The notes beneath the pieces are model-generated. The model did not search any database and had not been told where the DNA came from. It worked only from the letters and a program-made list of their open reading frames with translations. DNA of 11,379 nt from Fulvivirga aurantia (GTDB lineage Bacteria > Bacteroidota > Bacteroidia > Cytophagales > Cyclobacteriaceae): positions 1 to 11,379 of the forward strand of contig NZ_SMMD01000850.1 in the NCBI RefSeq assembly GCF_009711475.1, in the 5' to 3' direction. The translations under genes were made by a program, and so were the position numbers. Of this stretch, positions 6,813-11,379 are shown in pieces. Position 1 is the stretch's first letter, and each line of letters begins with the position of its first letter.

Positions 6813-6855
6813 TTAAGAACTTGACAATATCATTCAATCTAATAAAAATAATTGA

Positions 6856-8577
6856 TTAACTGACGCTAAGGTCATTTTCTATCGACTCAATAATTTCATT
6901 TAAACCTTTTTCAGCCTGATGAAAATCGTTTTTGTCCTTAAGTTTTGTGTTTACGCTTATGTAAAATTTAATCTTAGGTTCTGTACCTGAAGGTCTTGCA
7001 GAAATTTTATACCCGTCTTTGGTTATAAATTGTAAAACATTTGATGCTGGCAAGTCAATAGGCGTTGAGCTCTTACTTTCCAAATCATGTGATTTTTGAG
7101 CCAAATAGTCGAGTACTTTTACAACCTCAGAGCCAGCAAAACTTTTCGGTGGATTTGTTCTGAAGTCAGACATCATCTCACTTATTTCTTCAGCACCTTT
7201 TTTGCCCTTTTTGGTGATAGAAATGAGTGTTTCTTTATAAAAACCAAATTTGGCATACATATCAATCATCATCTCAAAAAGCGTTTGCCCTTTCGATTTT
7301 GCATAAGCAGCCATTTCGGCAATCATTGCGCAAGAAGCAACAGCATCTTTATCCCTAACGAAATCGCCAATGAGGTAACCATAACTTTCTTCACCACCTA
7401 CGATAAATTTAGCTTTGCCTTCCTGCTCCTTTATTACACTAGCAATATGCTTAAATCCTGTAAGTGTGTTGTAGCATGGCACATTGTAGGTTTCGGCAAT
7501 TTTGTCCATAAGGTTTGAGGTTACGATTGTTTTTACCACAAACTCATCACCTTTTATTTTAGAAAGTTCAGACCAGCGCTCGAGGACATAATACATCAAC
7601 AAACTGCCAGTTTGGTTTCCATTGAGCAACTGAAACTCACCTTCAAGATTCTTTACTGCAATACCTACTCTGTCCGCATCAGGATCTGTGGCCATCACTA
7701 AGTCAGCATCAATATCTTCGGCTTTTTTTAGAGCCAAGCTTAAAGCCTCAGCTTCCTCAGGGTTTGGATATACCACTGTAGGGAAATTGCCATTTGGCTC
7801 TACCTGTTCTTCAACTACAGTCACATTTTTAAAACCAAACGTTTCTAAGCACTTTGGCACTAATGTAGCTCCAGTGCCATGAATAGGCGAGTAAACAATT
7901 TTTAAGTCGCTATTTTCAGCAATTGCTTCCGGGCTAAGTGATAGATTTTTGACTTCGGCCAAATACGCTTTGTCTACATCTTCACCGATAGGTTGTATTA
8001 GCTCATCTTTTTTGTTGAAATTAACCTCATCTATAGAGCCTATTTTTTTTACTTCATTTATGATGTTCTTATCGTGAGGAGCAACTATTTGTGCGCCATC
8101 ATTCCAATAAGCTTTGTATCCGTTATATTCCTTGGGATTGTGTGAGGCCGTGAGTACAATACCGCTATGGCAACCTAGATGTCTTATAGCAAAAGATAGC
8201 TCAGGAGTTGGTCTCAAGGCATCGAAAAGGTATACTTTAAAATCATTAGCAGAAAAAACAGCAGCCACAGACTCTGCGAAAAACCTGCTGTTATTTCTGC
8301 TATCATGAGCGATTGCGACTTTGATTTGCTCAGATGGATAAGTCTTTTTTAAATAATTGCAAAGACCTTGAGTTGCCATGCCTACAGTGTAGCGATTCAT
8401 TCTGTTTGATCCTACACCCATTATGCCTCTCAAACCACCTGTTCCGAATTCCAGGTCTTTATAAAAAGCTTCTGTAAGTGCCTCATCATTTTTGAGAAGC
8501 TGCTCTATTTCTGCTTTAGAATTATCATCAATATTGCTGTTAAGCCACTTTTGTGCCTTTTCTTTTATTTCGCTCAT
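6856..8577 (-). CDS. Phosphoglucomutase/phosphomannomutase (alpha-D-phosphohexomutase family)
   Basis: The 573-residue enzyme interconverts hexose 1- and 6-phosphates in the cytoplasm, feeding glycogen and cell-envelope sugar synthesis. All four domain signatures are in order: the phosphoserine loop TASHNPKEYNGYK (143-155, catalytic Ser145), the Mg-binding loop DPDADR (298-303), the sugar-binding loop GGEESYG (394-400), and the phosphate-binding loop ARPSGTEPKIKF (527-538). FGTGGLRGIMG (44-54) near the N-terminus is typical of the long PgcA/PGM2-like branch of about 560-600 residues rather than the 450-residue GlmM/ManB branch. Whether glucose or mannose is the main substrate cannot be read from the sequence. 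It begins 18 nt after the hppD stop with no terminator between, so the two genes are probably co-transcribed, though no metabolic link is obvious. Confidence 0.94.
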   Translation of the reverse strand: MSEIKEKAQKWLNSNIDDNSKAEIEQLLKNDEALTEAFYKDLEFGTGGLRGIMGVGSNRMNRYTVGMATQGLCNYLKKTYPSEQIKVAIAHDSRNNSRFFAESVAAVFSANDFKVYLFDALRPTPELSFAIRHLGCHSGIVLTASHNPKEYNGYKAYWNDGAQIVAPHDKNIINEVKKIGSIDEVNFNKKDELIQPIGEDVDKAYLAEVKNLSLSPEAIAENSDLKIVYSPIHGTGATLVPKCLETFGFKNVTVVEEQVEPNGNFPTVVYPNPEEAEALSLALKKAEDIDADLVMATDPDADRVGIAVKNLEGEFQLLNGNQTGSLLMYYVLERWSELSKIKGDEFVVKTIVTSNLMDKIAETYNVPCYNTLTGFKHIASVIKEQEGKAKFIVGGEESYGYLIGDFVRDKDAVASCAMIAEMAAYAKSKGQTLFEMMIDMYAKFGFYKETLISITKKGKKGAEEISEMMSDFRTNPPKSFAGSEVVKVLDYLAQKSHDLESKSSTPIDLPASNVLQFITKDGYKISARPSGTEPKIKFYISVNTKLKDKNDFHQAEKGLNEIIESIENDLSVS

Positions 8578-8595
8578 ATAATTTACCAGTTATAT

Positions 8596-9690
8596 TTAAA
8601 GGTTTCCTCTTAATTCCTGCTCTCTCTCGATAGCTTCAAATAATGCTTTGAAGTTTCCTTTACCGAAAGATTTAGCGCCTTTACGCTGTATGATTTCGTA
8701 AAATAACGTGGGTCTGTCTTGTACTGGCTTCGTGAAAATTTGTAGCAAATAACCTTCTTCATCTCTGTCAACCAAAATGTTAAGGTCTTTCAAAGGCTTT
8801 ATGTCTTCTTCTATTTCTCCAACACGATCAGTAAGGTCTTCATAGTAAGTTTCCGGAACTCTCAGGAAGTCTACACCTCTTTTGCGTAACTCAGAAACTG
8901 TATGAATGATGTCGTCAGTTGCAATCGCTATATGTTGTACACCTGCTCCATTATAGAAATCAAGGTATTCTTCAATTTGTGATTTTTTCTTTCCTTCTGC
9001 TGGTTCGTTTATCGGAAATTTAATATATCCGTTACCATTAGAAACAACCTTAGACATCAGTGCTGTATAGTCGGTAGAAATGTCTTTATCATCAAAAGTT
9101 ATAAGTAGGCTGAATCCCATAACTTTCTCATAGAACTCTACCCATTTATTCATTTCTCCCCAGCCTACGTTACCCACGCAATGATCAACATACTTTAAGC
9201 CGATAGGTTTTACTTCCAGTTCACTTTCTTTTTTGATGTACCCCGGTAAGAAAGCCCCATTGTAATTTTTGCGTTCTACAAACCTGTGTATTGTTTCACC
9301 ATAGGTTTGAATGGCTGATACGACAACTTCACCATGCTCATCTTTGATTGTGCGTGGTTCTTCCACGGCTATGGCTCCTCTGCTTGTAGTTTCTTCAAAT
9401 GATTTCTTTGCGTCATCTACCCAAAGGGCTAGTACTTTTACACCGTCACCGTGTTTTTTTACGTGGTCAGAAACAGGAGAGTCCTGCACAATAGAAGACG
9501 TGAGTACAAGCCTTATTTTATCTTGCTTAAGTACATAGCTAGCACGATCTCTTAAACCAGTCTCCGGTCCTGCATAAGCTACAAGCTCGTAGCCAAAGGC
9601 AGTTTGATAGTACATAGCTGATTGCTTTGCATTACCTACATAAAACTCTAAATAGTCTGTGCCGTTGATTGGCAAAAAATCTTGATCCAT
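8596..9690 (-). CDS. hppD: 4-Hydroxyphenylpyruvate dioxygenase
   Basis: The 364-residue protein is a non-haem Fe(II) dioxygenase that converts 4-hydroxyphenylpyruvate to homogentisate in tyrosine catabolism. It has two vicinal-oxygen-chelate halves. The N-terminal half (about 9-140) is structural. The C-terminal half (about 165-335) carries the iron ligands His170 (KYVDHCVGNV), His253 (GVQHIAIATDDI) and Glu332 (LFYEIIQRKG). The C-terminal helix FGKGNFKALFEAIEREQ, which gates the active site, is complete. These motifs fit HPPD rather than the mandelate-forming HmaS, although distinguishing the two rigorously needs alignment. Homogentisate dioxygenase and fumarylacetoacetase genes are not in the window. 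Upstream, a loose -7-like TATTTTTA lies about 28 nt from the ATG without a good -33 partner. pgm follows 18 nt downstream. Confidence 0.95.
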   Translation of the reverse strand: MDQDFLPINGTDYLEFYVGNAKQSAMYYQTAFGYELVAYAGPETGLRDRASYVLKQDKIRLVLTSSIVQDSPVSDHVKKHGDGVKVLALWVDDAKKSFEETTSRGAIAVEEPRTIKDEHGEVVVSAIQTYGETIHRFVERKNYNGAFLPGYIKKESELEVKPIGLKYVDHCVGNVGWGEMNKWVEFYEKVMGFSLLITFDDKDISTDYTALMSKVVSNGNGYIKFPINEPAEGKKKSQIEEYLDFYNGAGVQHIAIATDDIIHTVSELRKRGVDFLRVPETYYEDLTDRVGEIEEDIKPLKDLNILVDRDEEGYLLQIFTKPVQDRPTLFYEIIQRKGAKSFGKGNFKALFEAIEREQELRGNL

Positions 9691-9775
9691 AGTGGTTTTT
9701 TATTGTTTTTTTGTAAAAATAACGGTTTGAAGACATTATAAAAACATTAACTCAAGTAGATTTAAGAGAATATTT

Positions 9776-9806
9776 TTGGATGTTTCTATACAACCCAACA
9801 CATTTG
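9776..9806 (+). promoter_or_regulatory. Probable promoter of the acidic-protein gene
   Basis: TTG (9776-9778) and CACATTTG (9799-9806) are separated by 20 nt, matching the Bacteroidetes spacing with one mismatch (C for the first T of TAnnTTTG). The box ends 24 nt before the ATG at 9831. The 10-bp palindrome ATTTGCAAAT (9802-9811) overlaps its end. Confidence 0.45.
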
Positions 9807-9830
9807 CAAATACACTAACCGACCACAATA

Positions 9831-10244
9831 ATGATAGACGAAAAGGCGCTTGATAGTGATCTTACCGAGTTGATCGAAAAGAAAATAATACTTAGCAATA
9901 CTGAGTATAACAATAGTGAGTATGATAAGCTCGAAGAAGAGTTACACGACCTTGAAGATTCGTTTTTAGAAAAGTATGGAAGCTATCTTGAAGATGCTTT
10001 ACACGAAGTACACGATGAATATTGTCCGGATAGTGATGTGCTTTTGCCTATAGCTTATTTACCAAATAAGGTTAAGAAAGTAGAAGAAGGATATGAGGCC
10101 GATTACACTGAAGGCGTTTATGTTGAAGTTGACGATTATGCCAGTAATGAAACTAAACTAGTACTGCTGCCCAAGCCTACTCGAATTGTTTTACAAATTG
10201 GGAAAGAGCAGAAAGAAATAGTCTGGGAGCTAGGTAAAAAATAA
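9831..10244 (+). CDS. Acidic protein of unknown function
   Basis: I do not recognise this 137-residue protein. It has no signal peptide and no membrane segment, so it is probably cytoplasmic. About 35 of its residues are Asp or Glu against about 15 Lys/Arg, a strongly negative net charge. The first half (about 3-66) looks helical and possibly coiled (KLEEELHDLEDSFLEKYGSYLEDALHEVHDEY). The second half (about 70-137) looks beta-rich (VLLPIAYLPN, GVYVEVDDY, KLVLLPKPTRIVLQIG, KEIVWELGKK). It has one cysteine (Cys66). Coding is supported by a promoter-like pair at the right distance from the ATG, the stop followed 17 nt later by a strong terminator, protein-like composition, and no competing frame. 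It stands alone between the divergent hppD and the convergent trpS, so context gives no clue to its role. The lone-gene layout suggests a stand-alone housekeeping or regulatory protein, which is inference only. Confidence 0.8.
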   Translation: MIDEKALDSDLTELIEKKIILSNTEYNNSEYDKLEEELHDLEDSFLEKYGSYLEDALHEVHDEYCPDSDVLLPIAYLPNKVKKVEEGYEADYTEGVYVEVDDYASNETKLVLLPKPTRIVLQIGKEQKEIVWELGKK

Positions 10245-10261
10245 TAGAAGCTAGTTGTCAT

Positions 10262-10298
10262 AAAAAAAGCGCTTAAAATTAATTTAAGCGCTTTTTTT
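10262..10298. terminator. Symmetric bidirectional terminator between the acidic-protein gene and trpS
   Basis: The arm at 10262-10277 (seven A, GCGC, TTAAA) is matched exactly by its reverse complement at 10283-10298, with a 5-nt loop. Both sides end in a seven-T run on the respective transcript, so it can stop the plus-strand gene ending at 10244 and trpS, which ends at 10323 on the minus strand. Confidence 0.9.
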
Positions 10299-10322
10299 AT
10301 GCTCATCGGAAATGACCAATAT

Positions 10323-11294
10323 TTATAAATAACCTACTTTACCACGTACTCTATTGAGTACTTCCGTAGCAATTACCTTAGCTTTTTCTTCACCCTCTTT
10401 TAGCTTGGACTCTAAAGCGTCTGGGTTTTCCATATAATGATTGAAAAGCTTTCTTGGTTCAGCATATTTTTCGACAATCAATTCAAATAATGCTTGTTTG
10501 GCATGCCCATAGCCATAATTTCCCCCTTCATAATTATGGCGCATTTCCTTTATTTCTTGTTCAGAAGCCAAAAGGCTGTATAAAGCAAAAACGTTACAAT
10601 TATCCGGGTTTTTAGGCTCTTCCATTGGTGTGCTGTCAGTTACTATCGACATTACCACTTTGCGTAATTTCTTATCTGGAAGAAAAATATCAATCGTATT
10701 GTTGTAAGACTTACTCATTTTCTGACCATCAATCCCCGGTATGGTCATTACGTTCTCATCAATCTTAGCCTCAGGAAGCACAAAGGTGTCGCCATATCGA
10801 TGATTAAAAGTACTAGCGATGTCTCTTGTCATTTCGAGGTGCTGCTTTTGATCCTTACCTACCGGTACAAAGTCAGCATCATATAAAATTATATCTGCAG
10901 CCATCAATACCGGGTAGGTAAAAAGGCCTGCATTTACATCGGCCAGCTTATCAGACTTTTCCTTAAAAGAATGCGCATTGGCCAACATAGGGTAGGGCGT
11001 AAAACAATTGAGGTACCAGGTAAGCTCGCAAACCTCAGGAATTCTTGATTGTCTGTAGAATAGATTATTTGCTGTGTCGAAGCCAAATGCTAACCAAGCT
11101 GCGGCAGTGGCATTTACATTTTCTCTTCTGACTTCAGCATCTTTTATAGTTGTAAGTGAGTGAAGGTCAGCAATAAAGAAAAATGATTCGTTGTCTTTTT
11201 GCTTAGAAAGTTCAATTGCAGGGATAATCGCACCCAAAATATTGCCTAAATGAGGGCGGCCAGTGCTTTGTATACCCGTAAGAATTCTTGCCAT
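10323..11294 (-). CDS. trpS: Tryptophanyl-tRNA synthetase
   Basis: The 323-residue class I aminoacyl-tRNA synthetase charges tRNA-Trp in the cytoplasm; its length matches the bacterial TrpRS norm of about 325-335. The HIGH-type motif is PHLGN (14-18) within TGIQSTGRPHLGNILGA, and the second ATP motif is KMSKS (192-196) in GQKMSKSYNN. Other family stretches are ADLHSLT (42-48), PVLMAADIILYDADFVPVGKDQKQHLE (128-153) and IPGIDGQKM (185-193). It is complete and starts at the only sensible ATG, since the conserved ARILTGIQ begins at residue 2. It faces the acidic-protein gene across a shared terminator. The 85 nt upstream contain a possible -7-like TACTTTTT and a palindrome TTTGCGCAAA (11312-11321), but I see no leader peptide or T-box and no confident promoter. 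Confidence 0.97.
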   Translation of the reverse strand: MARILTGIQSTGRPHLGNILGAIIPAIELSKQKDNESFFFIADLHSLTTIKDAEVRRENVNATAAAWLAFGFDTANNLFYRQSRIPEVCELTWYLNCFTPYPMLANAHSFKEKSDKLADVNAGLFTYPVLMAADIILYDADFVPVGKDQKQHLEMTRDIASTFNHRYGDTFVLPEAKIDENVMTIPGIDGQKMSKSYNNTIDIFLPDKKLRKVVMSIVTDSTPMEEPKNPDNCNVFALYSLLASEQEIKEMRHNYEGGNYGYGHAKQALFELIVEKYAEPRKLFNHYMENPDALESKLKEGEEKAKVIATEVLNRVRGKVGYL

Positions 11295-11379
11295 GCTTGT
11301 TTAGTTTAGTATTTGCGCAAAGAAAATAAAAAGTAGGCAATGATACAGATTTATAAGTTGTTATTAGATTGTTAAAGAC

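Noticed and set aside
7096..7518. 140-codon open frame on the plus strand inside pgm
   Set aside because: It is antisense to conserved phosphoglucomutase coding sequence, rich in Phe, His and Cys as antisense frames often are, has no promoter-like pair and no recognisable domain.
8114..9538. Short plus-strand frames within pgm and hppD
   Set aside because: They are antisense to conserved catalytic regions, Ser/Thr-rich and without homology I recognise.
11295..11379. trpS leader, examined for a T-box, a leader peptide with Trp codons or an attenuator
   Set aside because: Only 85 nt are available, with no T-box core, no tryptophan-rich short frame and no alternative hairpins.
1..11379. CRISPR arrays, insertion sequences, phage or defence genes
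   Set aside because: No regularly spaced repeats, no transposase or integrase frames, and every long frame is accounted for by core genes; the tRNA shows no partial duplicate or integrase nearby that would suggest an attachment site.

Overview
The window looks like a chromosomal housekeeping segment of a member of the Bacteroidota, probably of the Cytophagales type (Fulvivirga/Marivirga-like). This rests on the low GC content, the absence of Shine-Dalgarno sequences before the starts, and promoter-like pairs of the Bacteroidetes kind (TTG, about 20 nt, TAnnTTTG) close to the start codons. It also rests on a truncated DUF6089/PorG-like outer-membrane protein, a family confined to this phylum as far as I know. 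The genus is a guess. Ten of the thirteen genes found (twelve protein genes and one tRNA) lie on the minus strand. No stretch over 300 bases lacks a gene; the largest gap is 140 bases (9691-9830).

Layout from left to right. 1-713 (-) is the N-terminal 237 codons of a PorG-like beta-barrel protein. 791-823 is a perfect hairpin terminator just downstream of tRNA-Arg(UCG) (827-900, -), which itself lies 15 nt after sucC (916-2127, -), the succinyl-CoA synthetase beta subunit. A 129-bp divergent region separates sucC from a LolD-type ABC ATPase (2257-2904, +). That gene runs tail to tail, with a 4-nt stop-codon overlap, into a PrxQ/BCP peroxiredoxin (2901-3344, -). A nitroreductase (3413-4006, +) diverges from the peroxiredoxin and ends in a second 4-nt stop-codon overlap with mtaB (4003-5319, -), a tRNA methylthiotransferase. 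Then come a DinB/DUF1572 protein (5410-5853, -) coupled through ATGA to a CaCA-type Na+/Ca2+ exchanger (5850-6812, -), a phosphoglucomutase/phosphomannomutase (6856-8577, -) and hppD (8596-9690, -). These four may form one transcription unit, hppD-pgm-CaCA-dinB. An acidic protein of unknown function (9831-10244, +) faces trpS (10323-11294, -) across a symmetric bidirectional terminator (10262-10298).

The genes do not build a single pathway. They are independent core functions: TCA cycle (sucC), tyrosine catabolism (hppD), sugar-phosphate metabolism (pgm), translation (tRNA-Arg, mtaB, trpS), envelope and secretion (PorG-like, LolD-like), redox defence (peroxiredoxin, nitroreductase) and ion homeostasis (CaCA). 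I see no mobile element, CRISPR array, phage gene or defence island, and no convincing novel system. The points most worth a second look are the unrecognised acidic 137-residue protein, the tRNA apparently carried in the sucC transcript, the two minimal tail-to-tail overlaps, and the prediction that uppS and bamA lie just beyond the left edge.
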